Assembly (NCBI GenBank): GCA_014529675.2
Contig: CP076040.1
Coordinates: forward strand, 1,116,001 to 1,180,000
Reading direction: 5' to 3'
Origin: Opitutia bacterium ISCC 52
GTDB taxonomy: Bacteria > Verrucomicrobiota > Verrucomicrobiia > Opitutales > UBA2995
DNA length: 64,000 bases
Every line of letters begins with the position of its first letter. The first letter of the stretch is position 1. The translations under genes and the position numbers were made by a program. The notes beneath the pieces were generated by a model that worked only from the letters and a program-made list of their open reading frames with translations, did not search any database and had not been told where the DNA came from. Shown one piece after another: positions 9,608 to 19,008 of the stretch.

Positions 9608-10969
9608 ATGAAACCGATTCTTTTTCTTTGGGCACTGCTGTGCCTTTGTACTATCAGTTTAGCTGCCGAGCGCCCCAATGTGCTAATCATCTTTACCGAT
9701 GATCAAGGGTACTACGATGTGTCCTACTACAACAAGAAGGACATCGAAACTCCGGCAATCGATGCCTTGGCCGATGCTGGAATGCGTTTCGACAACTTCT
9801 ATGCTAATTGCCCTGTGTGTTCTCCTTCTCGGGCCGCTCTGCTTACAGGTCGGCAACAGGACCTAGTCGGAGTTCAAGGCGTTATTCGCGATCTTGAGCT
9901 CAATACCTGGGGTTATTGGGATCCGAACTCAACCTCCATTGCCACGGTGATGAAGCGCAATGGGTATCATACTGCCTTAGTTGGAAAATGGCACCTGGGA
10001 CTAGAATCACCAAATCTGCCTAGCGATCGCGGGTTTACCCACTTCAAAGGTTTTATCGGGGACATGATGGATGACTATTATCATCATCGTCGTCACGGTC
10101 ACAACTTCATGCGGTTAAATTACGGTGAGATTGATCCCGAGGGGCATGCCACGGATCTATTTTCCCAATGGGCTGTCGACTATATTGGCGATGCATCTGA
10201 GGAGGAAGAACCCTTCTTTCTCTACCTTGCATACAATGCGCCTCACAGTCCTATCCAACCACCGGAAGAGTGGGTGAAGAAGGTGATGAAACGTGAGCCA
10301 GGTATTACTGAAAAACGAGCCAAGCTTGTAGCGCTTACCGAACATATGGACTACGGAATCGGACAAGTCATTCAATCGCTCAAGGACAATGATGTATATG
10401 AGAATACTTTGATCATTTTCACTAGCGACAATGGAGGCTCCTTGCGCTATGGTTCCGACAACGGACCCTTGCGTGACCAGAAAGGAACTGTCTACGAAGG
10501 CGGTCTTCGCGTCCCGGCTGTCGTTGTCTGGGATGGCAAAGTGAAGGCGGGCTCTAAGAATTCGCACACCGCCATGACCATGGATGTCTTTCCCACAATT
10601 ATGGATGCATGTGGTATTGATTGGGACGGCCCGATTGATGGAGTTAGTTTTGCACCTGTGCTCGAACGAAAGCGCGTTGATGTCTCTGATCGCGCTATGA
10701 TCTTTTCTCGTCGTGAAGGAGGTGTGACATACAACGGAAAAACCATCGAAGCGATTCGTATAGGCGACTATAAGTTGCTGCACAATTCACCCTACGAATC
10801 ATTCGAGATGTACAACATTGCTAAGGATCCTTACGAGAAGAACAACCTGCTCGAAGGGAAGACGATCAACGAGTACGCAAAGGTGCCACATTTTACGGAG
10901 CTAAGAGCTCGCCTGGCGCTCCATTACCAACTGCGAGGTAGCATTCCCTGGCAGCCTCCGGCAAAGTAG
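9608..10969 (+). CDS. Exported type I sulfatase
   Basis: The 453-residue protein carries a signal peptide of about 20 residues, followed by PNVLIIFTDDQG (DD at residues 31-32). The predicted formylglycine cysteine is C71 in CPVCSPSRAALLTGR. Other family sites are GKWHLGLE, YNAPHSPIQPP, IFTSDNGG, LRDQKGTVYEGGLRVPAVVVWDG, and MYNIAKDPYEKNNL near the end. It is the last gene of the redoxin-sulfatase operon and stops with TAG at 10967-10969. The following DNA to about 11200 is a patchwork of palindromic repeats which may end transcription. Confidence 0.94.
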   Translation: MKPILFLWALLCLCTISLAAERPNVLIIFTDDQGYYDVSYYNKKDIETPAIDALADAGMRFDNFYANCPVCSPSRAALLTGRQQDLVGVQGVIRDLELNTWGYWDPNSTSIATVMKRNGYHTALVGKWHLGLESPNLPSDRGFTHFKGFIGDMMDDYYHHRRHGHNFMRLNYGEIDPEGHATDLFSQWAVDYIGDASEEEEPFFLYLAYNAPHSPIQPPEEWVKKVMKREPGITEKRAKLVALTEHMDYGIGQVIQSLKDNDVYENTLIIFTSDNGGSLRYGSDNGPLRDQKGTVYEGGLRVPAVVVWDGKVKAGSKNSHTAMTMDVFPTIMDACGIDWDGPIDGVSFAPVLERKRVDVSDRAMIFSRREGGVTYNGKTIEAIRIGDYKLLHNSPYESFEMYNIAKDPYEKNNLLEGKTINEYAKVPHFTELRARLALHYQLRGSIPWQPPAK

Positions 10970-10984
10970 TCTAAGTTCTTACTC

Positions 10985-11200
10985 TTCATCCTCCTCTTTC
11001 TCTTCCTTTCGGCGGCGTTACTACCGCCGCTACTTTACGCCCAGAGTTCGGCGCCCTCGGCGAGGTTGCCCTACCTATGAGTCCGATTTCTAAATAGAAG
11101 GGAGGGACGGATCGCCGTTTTGAGGAACGGAGTGACGACACCAAAACCGTCCTAAATAGTTTGATTCCCATCACTGGCAAGATGCCCGTGCTACTTTATC
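10985..11200. repeat. Mosaic of short palindromic repeat remnants
   Basis: The gene-free stretch 10970-11262 holds several repeat-like units in series. One is a GGCGG...CCGCC hairpin followed by GCTACTTT (about 11008-11036). A second is TTCGGCGCCCTCGGCGAGG followed by TTGCCCTACC (about 11047-11077), similar to the TTGCCCTACC unit at 24448-24535. A third has arms GGACGG/CCGTCC (about 11103-11153). The last is a degenerate GGCAAGATGCCCGTGCTACTTT unit (about 11177-11198), matching the family at 1311-1336. The series lies between converging genes. No coding sequence is visible. Confidence 0.6.
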
Positions 11201-11262
11201 TCACATTCCGCTCTTCAAATTACCAAGTAGGACGCCACCCATTGTTGCGATTCAAACGCCGA

Positions 11263-12117
11263 TCAAAGTCCACTTAGCTGTTTTGTTCCGGGGGCTGGTT
11301 CACGCAAGTAGAAGATACCGAGTAGAACGGCTACGGCGACACAGAGCTGGGCGATGGTGAATCCTTTGCCCATGCCGATCTCCTGGACCATCAAGAGCAT
11401 TCCAAAATTGCCGACCTACCAAAGGACGCCGGTTATCATGACTCGGCTGTAATCTGTCAGGCTTTTACATGTAGGCCATTTACGCCCTAGCACGACGAGT
11501 ATGCAACTTTCTACGAATATACCAACCGCTAGAGGAAATGCGGTTATCCATTCGTTCACTTCAGGGTTTTTTCGCGCAAGATAGCTGGTCGGAATAAAAT
11601 AGCTGCCCCATAGAATACCTGTAGCAATAGCGCATGCGAACCCGGCTTTGATGTGTTTCGTTGTGGTGGGCGAGTCCTTGGTTTGCCCGGAGAAAATGAT
11701 TAGAAGTACACCCCCTATTATCATCACGATTGAGGCCGCCGAAAGCGCAAGATTTAGCGGGCCGGTTTTTAGAAACTCACCAAAAAGAATCATTCCCCAG
11801 GCAATGCCTGAAATAATGTTCAAGGGGGCCCAGGTGCCTATCGCCTTGGCCATGCCAATGGTAGATGTGGCTTAAAATGCACACATGCCAGCGATAGCCC
11901 AAATGAGTCCGCCCAAAAAGGGGAAGAGGAATAGCTCTATGCTCAGCTTTTCCACTCCAACAATAAAGAGAGCTATGGTCGCAAGGATCAGGTTGCCCAG
12001 AGCGACATAGAAACTCCGAGTTTGCGGATTAGGCAATGCGACTTTTTCAGAAGGGGTTAGCCATACTCCCCAAGCAATTACAGTGATGAATGCGTAGAGG
12101 AGTCCAAGAGAAGTCAT
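11263..12117 (-). pseudogene. GRP/DMT-type sugar transporter broken by TAA and TAG
   Basis: From ATG 12117 one frame encodes a multi-helix membrane protein of about 284 codons resembling GRP-family (drug/metabolite transporter superfamily) sugar permeases. The frame is interrupted by TAA at 11872-11874 (GMCAF-stop-ATSTIGMAKAIGTW) and TAG at 11416-11418 (MITGVLW-stop-VGNFGMLLMVQEIG). It then runs on through GKGFTIAQLCVAVAVLLG to TGA at 11263-11265. The parts on both sides of each stop continue the family pattern, so these look like point nonsense mutations and not gene ends. It lies 55 bp downstream of the sulfatase in the arabinose region, where a pentose permease would be expected. Confidence 0.75.
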
Positions 12118-12172
12118 TTTGGCAATGTGGGCTGAGGGACCTCTCTCTTCAAATCAATCTGTGTTACCTTTC

Positions 12173-13525
12173 TTACTCTGCGATCTCCTTCTCGAACAAC
12201 TTCCTTTGTCCCACTTGTGTCCGCTCTTTCTGCACAATGGTCGGTGCATCTTCACCCGCCTTGTCCATCTCGCGCAGTAGTTTGTCTCTTAAATGATCAC
12301 AAACCGGACCATGCGATTGGAAGTCTATGAGATTCTGCAGCTCGTAAGGATCCGTATTCAAGTCATATAGATAGTCTTCCTCGTAGCTGTCTGAGCAGGA
12401 TTCGGTTTCTCCGTCCTTATCGTGTGCAACCACTCCATATTTCCATCGTTTGGTTCGAATGGCGCGGCCTACCTGTGATTCGCTAATTTGGATAAATGCA
12501 GCATTGTCCCAGTCATCGGTGCTTCCACGAAGACGCGGCATTAAAGAGCGACCGACCATCACTTCCGGAGGTTCTATGCCGGAAGCATCCAGTAGGGTCG
12601 GAACCAAGTCGATGAGGCTAACCACTTCCTGTCGACGGCCACCCATTTCAAATCCAGGACCCGAAAATGCGGTTGGTACACGAACGGAAGCTTCATGGCC
12701 GGAGCGTTTATACTCGTCGTTCCTGGTCTTAAAATGACAGCCATGATCAGAAGTGTAGAGCATGATGGTGTCGTCCGTTAGATCCAAGCTCTTCAGCGCA
12801 TCTTGGGTACGGCCCAGTGCTTCATCCAATCGCTTGATCATGCCCAAATACCCACCCAGGTGTTGGCCGCTTGTCCCGCCAAGCTGTTGCAGGTCAGGGG
12901 GCGTCCATTTACCGGTGTACGGTTCGCGGTAACCATCCGGAGGAGGGTAGTCATCCACGTGATTCTGGTGATGAGGTTCTAGGTAAGATACAAATAGGAA
13001 AAAGGGTTTGTCGTTATCTTTGTGGTCGTCGATGTAGCGAATGACGGCGTCCGTTTGTGCGTCCACACGGTAGCCTGGTAGCTTTACCCGTTCGTCATTC
13101 TCGTCGAAGAAAATGCAGTCGTAAGCATCGGACACAAATTCGAGAACGTTCGCACCGAGCCAATACTCATAGCCGCCGCGCTCATGTTTAGGGACGGCGC
13201 CTTCAGTTGTGCCGAGGTGCCACTTGCCAATGTAGCCGGTCGTATAGCCTGCCTCTTTGTAGTATTGTGGTAGAGTCTTGAGGTCAGGATTGAGGGGAAT
13301 CCCATTGCGCCAACTGCCGGTCTGCGTGGCGTAAAGCCCGGTTTGCAAGCAAGAGCGTGCGGGACCACACACGGGTTGACAGGTTATGCTGGCATCAATG
13401 TGAGTACCATGATCTGCCATGCGATCGAAGTTGGGTGTCAGGTTGAGTGGGTTGCCATGGGCACCCGTTGTATCCCAGCGTTGCTGATCGGTGAAGAAGA
13501 CGATGACGTTTGGTTGCTTACTCAT
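12173..13525 (-). CDS. Type I sulfatase without a signal peptide
   Basis: The 450-residue protein starts MSKQPNVIVFFTDQQRWDTTG with no leader, so it is predicted to be cytoplasmic, unlike the other sulfatases of the window whose N-termini are visible. The catalytic cysteine is C53 in QPVCGPARSCLQTGLYATQTG (C-G-P-A-R). The first metal site reads TDQQ where most have TDDQ, and the second is TSDHGCHFKTRNDEYKRSGHE, a SDHG subtype. It lies 108 bp after the lacI-type gene on the same strand and ends 55 bp before the broken transporter. That context suggests it acts on an imported sulfated mono- or oligosaccharide under the same regulator. Confidence 0.92.
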   Translation of the reverse strand: MSKQPNVIVFFTDQQRWDTTGAHGNPLNLTPNFDRMADHGTHIDASITCQPVCGPARSCLQTGLYATQTGSWRNGIPLNPDLKTLPQYYKEAGYTTGYIGKWHLGTTEGAVPKHERGGYEYWLGANVLEFVSDAYDCIFFDENDERVKLPGYRVDAQTDAVIRYIDDHKDNDKPFFLFVSYLEPHHQNHVDDYPPPDGYREPYTGKWTPPDLQQLGGTSGQHLGGYLGMIKRLDEALGRTQDALKSLDLTDDTIMLYTSDHGCHFKTRNDEYKRSGHEASVRVPTAFSGPGFEMGGRRQEVVSLIDLVPTLLDASGIEPPEVMVGRSLMPRLRGSTDDWDNAAFIQISESQVGRAIRTKRWKYGVVAHDKDGETESCSDSYEEDYLYDLNTDPYELQNLIDFQSHGPVCDHLRDKLLREMDKAGEDAPTIVQKERTQVGQRKLFEKEIAE

Positions 13526-13633
13526 GTAGGTGTCTCAAAGAGGTAAGTATTTTAGTAAATGTGTAAATGGTGGTTAGTAAGTGCCGAGAGGATGGAGTAT
13601 CATGTCTGACTTACAATCTTATCAGTCCTTTTT

Positions 13634-14698
13634 TTATGTTACCGTTACAGGCGAATCAGGTTGTTGTTTGCGAACAGATTCCCCTTCAATCCACGACGAT
13701 CCAACCAGTGTAGAAAGTGGAAACTGAGGAATGCCTCGTTCGTTATTGTGAATTTGATTGATGACCATATCTACGACTGCTTCGCCGGTTAAGTTGCTGT
13801 GCTGATCCATCCCGGCGATGTTCGGCCGTGACTCACGCCATTCCAATTGGGCAACACCGACATCTTCTGGTATACGAACTCCCATGTCTTCCAGCCAGTG
13901 GAGAACAGTATTATAGAGAATAAAAAGGATATCGGGATTGTTTTTCTCAAACCAAACCTGGAACGCTTTTTTGTCCTCCTCTAAAGATCCCCAATTCATG
14001 AATGGTTCGATGTGTTGATCTTCCGGCAGCGTTTGTTGGCCACTTAGAAAGCCTGAGGTGAAACGTTTCTCTACCAATTGATCTATGACGTCATCCAAGA
14101 CCAAGGCTGGTCGCTTATATCCGAGACCGATGCCTCGGTTGACAGCGCGACGAGCCAGGTCGTAGTGGTCAACACAACAGAAACTCAAAGTAGGGTTGCG
14201 GGTCTGCACACCGGTGATCGCCACTGGGAATTCCTTCCAGACTTTGGTAAATGCTTTTGGCAGTCGATTGGTCGACATGAGGCCGACAATGACGAGTCCC
14301 TGAATGTTTCGAGTCTTGAGGATGCGAATGAATCCGTCAGGGGTAAGCTTTGGGTCATGGAGCCAGAAACGATCGAAACTATAGCCCCGTTGCTTGGCTC
14401 GGCTCTCGCAGCCCTTTACGTAATTGGGAATCGTCGGGTGAGAGCGGAGCGCGTCCTGGTCCTGGTGTGCGTTGATCAATGCCAGTTTGGCTTGAAATCG
14501 AGGGGTTTGACTGGCCCTCAATTGAGCCATCAGGTGGGAAACAACCGCATTCGATTGATAGCCCATTTCTTCCGCTGTCTTTTTTATCTTATTGCGGGTT
14601 CTTTCCGGAATCTGCGGGTTATTGCGCAGGGCCAGAGAAATGGTGTTTTTAGAGTAGCCTAACCGTTCGGCGATGGCTTTAAGCGTAACTCGCGCCAT
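13634..14698 (-). CDS. LacI-family transcriptional regulator, probable arabinose-cluster repressor
   Basis: The 354-residue protein begins with a LacI helix-turn-helix (VTLKAIAERLGYSKNTISLALRNNPQIPERTRNKI, residues 4-38) and a hinge-like segment. A periplasmic-binding-protein-like effector domain follows (NIQGLVIVGLMST, ALVLDDVIDQLVEKRFTSGFLSGQ, IPEDVGVAQLEW, PNIAGMDQHSNLTGEAVVDMVI). It is divergent from araB across 98 bp that contain a 16-bp palindrome, and it precedes a sulfatase and a broken transporter on its own strand. It most likely controls both directions in response to L-arabinose or a related sugar; the ligand is inferred from position only. Confidence 0.92.
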   Translation of the reverse strand: MARVTLKAIAERLGYSKNTISLALRNNPQIPERTRNKIKKTAEEMGYQSNAVVSHLMAQLRASQTPRFQAKLALINAHQDQDALRSHPTIPNYVKGCESRAKQRGYSFDRFWLHDPKLTPDGFIRILKTRNIQGLVIVGLMSTNRLPKAFTKVWKEFPVAITGVQTRNPTLSFCCVDHYDLARRAVNRGIGLGYKRPALVLDDVIDQLVEKRFTSGFLSGQQTLPEDQHIEPFMNWGSLEEDKKAFQVWFEKNNPDILFILYNTVLHWLEDMGVRIPEDVGVAQLEWRESRPNIAGMDQHSNLTGEAVVDMVINQIHNNERGIPQFPLSTLVGSSWIEGESVRKQQPDSPVTVT

Positions 14699-14722
14699 GG
14701 TTCTGAGTATCAGCTTTAAGAC

Positions 14723-14738
14723 ATTACTGTCAAGTAAT
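14723..14738. promoter_or_regulatory. Palindrome in the lacI-araB intergenic region, candidate operator
   Basis: ATTACTGTCAAGTAAT has perfect 6-bp arms (ATTACT/AGTAAT) around a 4-bp centre. It lies 25 bp upstream of the regulator's ATG and 58 bp upstream of araB. LacI-type repressors bind near-palindromes of this size, often next to their own gene, so this is the best operator candidate in the gap. No binding evidence is available and no second copy was found nearby. Confidence 0.45.
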
Positions 14739-14796
14739 CTGGAGCTTTAGTCAGAGCCAGCCCAACCCTACTTTTAAAATCAGCAAATTACACTTT

Positions 14797-16476
14797 ATGG
14801 CCTACACAATTGGAATCGATTACGGCACCAACTCGGTGCGAAGCATTTTTGTTCGCTGCTCGGACGGAGCAGAATTAGGAACATCTGTATTTAATTACCC
14901 GAGTGGTGAGCTTGGCATCCTTCTGGATTCCTCCGATCACAACCTCGCTCGTCAACATCCAGGTGATTACGTTGCCGGTGTAGAGGCCAGTATCATTGAA
15001 GCTTTAGCAGAAGCGAAGGAAGCCGATGCGGAATTCTCCGCCGACATGGTGATTGGCCTCGGTGTCGATTCCACTGGGTCTAGCCCAATCCCGGTAGATG
15101 AAAACAATCAGGCGCTTGCGGTCCAGGAGCCCTGGAAAGGAAACTTGAATGCGGAATGTTGGCTTTGGAAGGACCACACCAGCGTAAAGGAAGCAGCTAC
15201 GATCACTGAGCTGGCTCGTGAGCACCGCCCACAATACGTGGCTAAGTGTGGAAATACTTATTCTTCGGAGTGGTTTTGGTCGAAGCTCTGGCATTGCTTG
15301 AATGTGGATCCTGATCTTTTTGATGCGGCTTACAGTTGGGTCGAATTGTGTGACTGGATTCCTGCGATTCTTGGTGGAGTAACTGACCCGAAAGCGGTCA
15401 AGCGAGGTGTCTGTGCCGCAGGTCACAAAGCCTTCTATGCCGAAGATTGGGGTGGGCTTCCGGACAAGGAATTTTTATCGATGCTCGACCCGAAGTTGGC
15501 CGACTTGAAAGACCGTCTTTATGAGAAGGCTCATGATGCCTCTGAGATCGCAGGCCATCTTTGTGATGAGTGGGCTGCTAAGCTCGGGCTTCCAGCTGGT
15601 ATCCCAATTGCTATGGGTGAGTTTGACGTCCATTACGGTGCCATCGGTGCCGGTGTAGATGAAGGCACCTTGGTAAAGGTGATCGGTACTTCCACTTGTG
15701 ATTGCGGAGTGGTTCGCGCGGACAAAGAGATCGCGGACGTTCCAGGAATCTGTGGTATCGTAAAAGGTGCAATCCTTCCCGGTTACTTTGGTGTCGAAGC
15801 TGGTCAATCAGCCGTTGGCGACATCTTCGCCTGGTATGTAGAACGTGTTTTAAAAGGCGGGGGTGAAACGCATGCTCGCCTGACCGAGGAAGCGTCTGAG
15901 TTGAAGCCAGGTGAAAGTGGTCTCTTGGCTCTCGATTGGAATAATGGGAACCGCACCATTCTGGTTGATCCACTTTTGTCGGGTCTCCTTCTCGGGCAAA
16001 CCCTACACACCTCCCAGGCTGAAATTTATCGTGCCTTGATTGAGGCGACTGCATTCGGTGCTCGTGCCATTCTTGAGCGCCTCGACGAATACGGCGTGCC
16101 CGTTAATCGAGTGGTTTGTGCCGGTGGTATTGCCGAAAAGAATCCCATGCTGATGCAGATCTACGCCGACATAACCGGGCGCGAAATGCTCATCTCAAGT
16201 TCCTCGCAGACGTGTGCCCTTGGATCCGCTGTGGGTGCTGCCGTAGTCGCAGGTTCTGAAAAGGGTGGGTATGATGATTTCCAATCTGCTCAAGCTGCGA
16301 TGACGAGCCTGAAGGATGAATCTTATAAACCCAACCCTGAGGCCCAGGCAGTATACAATGATTTATTCGCCGAGTATAAAAAACTCCATGACGCATTCGG
16401 TGGAGTGGGGGGCTCTAACTTAGGTGGAGTCATGAAGCGTCTTCTCGAAATCAAGGATGCGGCTAGGAAGGGGTAG
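14797..16476 (+). CDS. araB: Ribulokinase
   Basis: The 559-residue FGGY-family kinase phosphorylates L-ribulose to L-ribulose 5-phosphate in the cytoplasm, the second step of bacterial L-arabinose use. It opens with the ATP-site signature YTIGIDYGTNSVRSIFVRC. Ribulokinase-type features follow: LLDSSDHNLARQHPGDY, IGLGVDSTGSSPIPVD, GEFDVHYGAIGAGV, VIGTSTCDCGV, ALDWNNGNRTILVDPLLSG, ATAFGARAILERL and CAGGIAEKNPMLMQIYADI. Length matches the family. It is the first gene of araB-araA-araD and stops with TAG 19 bp before araA. Confidence 0.96.
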   Translation: MAYTIGIDYGTNSVRSIFVRCSDGAELGTSVFNYPSGELGILLDSSDHNLARQHPGDYVAGVEASIIEALAEAKEADAEFSADMVIGLGVDSTGSSPIPVDENNQALAVQEPWKGNLNAECWLWKDHTSVKEAATITELAREHRPQYVAKCGNTYSSEWFWSKLWHCLNVDPDLFDAAYSWVELCDWIPAILGGVTDPKAVKRGVCAAGHKAFYAEDWGGLPDKEFLSMLDPKLADLKDRLYEKAHDASEIAGHLCDEWAAKLGLPAGIPIAMGEFDVHYGAIGAGVDEGTLVKVIGTSTCDCGVVRADKEIADVPGICGIVKGAILPGYFGVEAGQSAVGDIFAWYVERVLKGGGETHARLTEEASELKPGESGLLALDWNNGNRTILVDPLLSGLLLGQTLHTSQAEIYRALIEATAFGARAILERLDEYGVPVNRVVCAGGIAEKNPMLMQIYADITGREMLISSSSQTCALGSAVGAAVVAGSEKGGYDDFQSAQAAMTSLKDESYKPNPEAQAVYNDLFAEYKKLHDAFGGVGGSNLGGVMKRLLEIKDAARKG

Positions 16477-16495
16477 TTGTTAACTCGATACGTGT

Positions 16496-18019
16496 ATGAA
16501 CTTATTCGATTTTAGTCACCAGAAGATATGGTTTGTAACCGGAAGTCAGCACCTGTACGGCCCTGAAGCTTTGAAGCAGGTAGGAATGAACTCCCAAGAG
16601 GTGGCTGAAACGCTGAATGCAGCACCGTCTATTCCCGTTGCTATCACTTACAAAACGATCGGGGAGACACCGGCGGAGATTCGCGGAATCATAAATGATG
16701 CCAATCACGATGCGAACTGCATTGGCCTTATCTTTTGGTGCCACACCTTTTCTCCAGCCAAGATGTGGATCCTGGGGTTAAAGAATCTCAACAAACCTTT
16801 TCTCCATCTTCATACTCAGTTCAATCGAGATCTCCCCTGGGGTGAAATCGACATGGATTACATGAACCTCCATCAGGCAGCCCATGGAGATCGGGAGTTT
16901 GGTTTTATCAATGCCCGCATGCGCAATCGTCGCAAAGTGGTTGTTGGGCATTGGCAGGATTCAATCGTTCAGGAAGAGATCGGTGTATGGTCGCGTGCTG
17001 CTCGTGGATGGGCTGATTGGCAGGGAGCTCGCTTTGCCCGTTTCGGCGACAATATGCGTTATGTGTCTGTAACCGACGGTGATAAAGTTTCGGCGGAAGC
17101 GCGCTTTGGCTATGAAGTCAATGGATACGGTGTGGGTGATTTAGTTGAACATGTGAATGCCGCTTCCGATGCGGACATCGATGCCCTTTGTGCTGTCTAT
17201 GATGATCAGTACCAAGTGGTGGAATCTCTCTGCAAAGGTGGCGACCGCCACGATTCGTTGCGTGAAGGTGCTCGTATCGAAGTAGGACTGCGGTCCTTTC
17301 TCGAGGCAGGAGATTTCAAAGGATTTACCACCACCTTCGAGGATTTGCACGGTTTACGTCAGCTTCCAGGGCTGGCTGTGCAACGGCTTATGGCCGATGG
17401 CTATGGATTCGGTGCTGAAGGAGATTGGAAGGCTTGTGCATTGCTTCGTTTGATGAAGGTGATGGGGTATGGTCAGAAAGGTGGTACTTCTTTTATGGAG
17501 GATTACACCTACCATTTGGATCCTGCTGGAAACAAGGTACTCGGCTCGCATATGCTTGAGATCTGCGAAACGATTGCGGATGGCACACCTTCCTTGGAAA
17601 TCCATCCGCTTGGTATTGGTGGTAAGGAGGATCCCGTTCGTTTAGTCTTCAATACACCTGCAGGTCCTGCAGTGAATGCGACCATCGTGGATCTTGGAAA
17701 CCGTTTTCGTCTGGTAGCGAATGAGGTGGATGTTGTTGCTCCTGACGAAGACCTTCCAAAGCTTCCGGTTGCTCGAACAGTTTGGGAGCCCAAACCGAAT
17801 TTCAAAACTTCAGCCACTGCTTGGATTCTTGCAGGTGGATCTCATCATCCGATCTTCAGCCAAGCCCTGGGTTCAGAAGAACTTGAAGACCTTGCCGAAA
17901 TGGCAGGTATAGAGTACCTATTGATTGATGGAGATTCTTCAATTCGTGGAATCAAAAAAGAACTTCGGACGAACGAAGTGTATTACCATAGCGCGGAGGG
18001 AATTAATCACGCTGGTTAG
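16496..18019 (+). CDS. araA: L-arabinose isomerase
   Basis: The 507-residue enzyme converts L-arabinose to L-ribulose, the first step of the pathway, using a divalent metal. Family landmarks are [18 protein letters not shown] at the N-terminus, [58 protein letters not shown] with the active-site glutamate, [28 protein letters not shown] and [12 protein letters not shown]. The length is normal. It stops with TAG at 18017-18019 and is followed by a perfect inverted repeat before araD. Confidence 0.97.
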   Translation: MNLFDFSHQKIWFVTGSQHLYGPEALKQVGMNSQEVAETLNAAPSIPVAITYKTIGETPAEIRGIINDANHDANCIGLIFWCHTFSPAKMWILGLKNLNKPFLHLHTQFNRDLPWGEIDMDYMNLHQAAHGDREFGFINARMRNRRKVVVGHWQDSIVQEEIGVWSRAARGWADWQGARFARFGDNMRYVSVTDGDKVSAEARFGYEVNGYGVGDLVEHVNAASDADIDALCAVYDDQYQVVESLCKGGDRHDSLREGARIEVGLRSFLEAGDFKGFTTTFEDLHGLRQLPGLAVQRLMADGYGFGAEGDWKACALLRLMKVMGYGQKGGTSFMEDYTYHLDPAGNKVLGSHMLEICETIADGTPSLEIHPLGIGGKEDPVRLVFNTPAGPAVNATIVDLGNRFRLVANEVDVVAPDEDLPKLPVARTVWEPKPNFKTSATAWILAGGSHHPIFSQALGSEELEDLAEMAGIEYLLIDGDSSIRGIKKELRTNEVYYHSAEGINHAG

Positions 18020-18049
18020 GCGGATATCTTTTATAACTTGATAGTATAA

Positions 18050-18119
18050 TGTAGGAGCAAATTTATTCGCGACTCGGAACTCCAAGGGCAATTGGGTCGC
18101 GAATAAATTTGCTCCTACA
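18050..18119. repeat. Perfect REP-like inverted repeat inside the ara operon
   Basis: TGTAGGAGCAAATTTATTCG plus CGAC (18050-18073) is exactly mirrored at 18096-18119, giving 24-bp arms around a 22-bp loop. Each arm is itself an imperfect hairpin around the central TTTAT. The TGTAGGAGC start and CGCGA-type end closely resemble REP elements of gammaproteobacteria such as Pseudomonas, which are moved by RAYT transposases. A related divergent pair lies at 21642-21711. Placed between araA and araD, the stem could stabilise the upstream message or reduce read-through into araD. Confidence 0.85.
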
Positions 18120-18147
18120 GAAAAGTCTCTGAATGTAGATAGAAATT

Positions 18148-18882
18148 ATGAGCGATAACTTTTTAGCCCTTCGCGAGGAATGTTGTGAAGCAAACAAGCA
18201 ACTTCCGAAACTCGGAATCGTAGACCTCACTTTTGGTAACGTAAGTGTCGGTGATCCAGAACAAGGTGCTGTGGCGATTAAGCCCAGTGGTGTTCCTTAT
18301 GACTCTCTGACTCCGGATGATATTTGTGTAATGGATTTCAATGCGCAGCCAGATGAGGACTTCGAGATGGATCTTGATGAGGCTAAGCTCTATGGATCTA
18401 TGAGACCTAGCTCAGATACACCGACCCACTTACGATTGTTTCAAGCCTTTCCTCACGTACGTGCCGTCGTGCACACGCACTCCAGGAATGCGACAGCATT
18501 TTCGCAAGCGGGACGTGGTATCCCATGCATGGGTACGACACATGCCGATTATTTCTATGGTGAAGTTCCAGTTACTCGGCGCATGACGCCTGAAGAAATC
18601 AGCCGTCACTATGAGTGGGAGACAGGCAATTTGATCGTGGAGACTTTTGAGGATTTAAACCCTGAGCAGATCAATGCGGTGTTATTGAATGGGCATGCCC
18701 CTTTTGTTTGGGGAACCTCAGGCGCCAAGGCCGTGGAAACGGCTTATGCATTGGAGATCATTGCAGAAATGACCTGGAAGAACCTAATTCTGGACCCCCA
18801 TTCGAATTCACTTCTTCAAGCGCAGCTCGATAAACACTACTTGCGCAAGCATGGTGAAGGTGCATACTACGGGCAAAAATAA
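18148..18882 (+). CDS. araD: L-ribulose-5-phosphate 4-epimerase
   Basis: The 244-residue class II aldolase/epimerase converts L-ribulose 5-phosphate to D-xylulose 5-phosphate, linking arabinose to the pentose phosphate pathway. Visible features are NKQLPKLGIVDLTFGNVSVGD, the phosphate-binding AIKPSGVPYD, SDTPTHLRLFQAFP, the metal-binding histidines in VVHTHSRNATAFSQAG, CMGTTHADYFYGEVPVTR, and VLLNGHAPFVWG. It is slightly longer than the E. coli enzyme. It is separated from araA by 128 bp holding the REP-like repeat and is followed by a terminator. Confidence 0.96.
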   Translation: MSDNFLALREECCEANKQLPKLGIVDLTFGNVSVGDPEQGAVAIKPSGVPYDSLTPDDICVMDFNAQPDEDFEMDLDEAKLYGSMRPSSDTPTHLRLFQAFPHVRAVVHTHSRNATAFSQAGRGIPCMGTTHADYFYGEVPVTRRMTPEEISRHYEWETGNLIVETFEDLNPEQINAVLLNGHAPFVWGTSGAKAVETAYALEIIAEMTWKNLILDPHSNSLLQAQLDKHYLRKHGEGAYYGQK

Positions 18883-18921
18883 ATTTCAGGGCTAGAACTC
18901 ATTAACCATTCTTCAAGAAAA

Positions 18922-18947
18922 GCTGACCATTTCGGTCGGCTTTTTTT
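18922..18947 (+). terminator. Rho-independent terminator after araD
   Basis: GCTGACC and GGTCGGC form a 7-bp stem (one G-T pair) around a 5-base loop, followed at once by a run of seven T. It is 39 bp after the araD stop, fitting the end of the araBAD transcript. Confidence 0.85.
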
Positions 18948-19008
18948 GTGTAGATTGGTAGATGTATTCATTGGACGATTACAGAGGCCTAACTGATCGA
19001 TTGTGAGT

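Noticed and set aside
13743-14662. Long open frame opposite the LacI-type regulator (about 14078-14662)
   Set aside because: It is antisense to a clearly coding gene with intact LacI motifs and has no family resemblance of its own.
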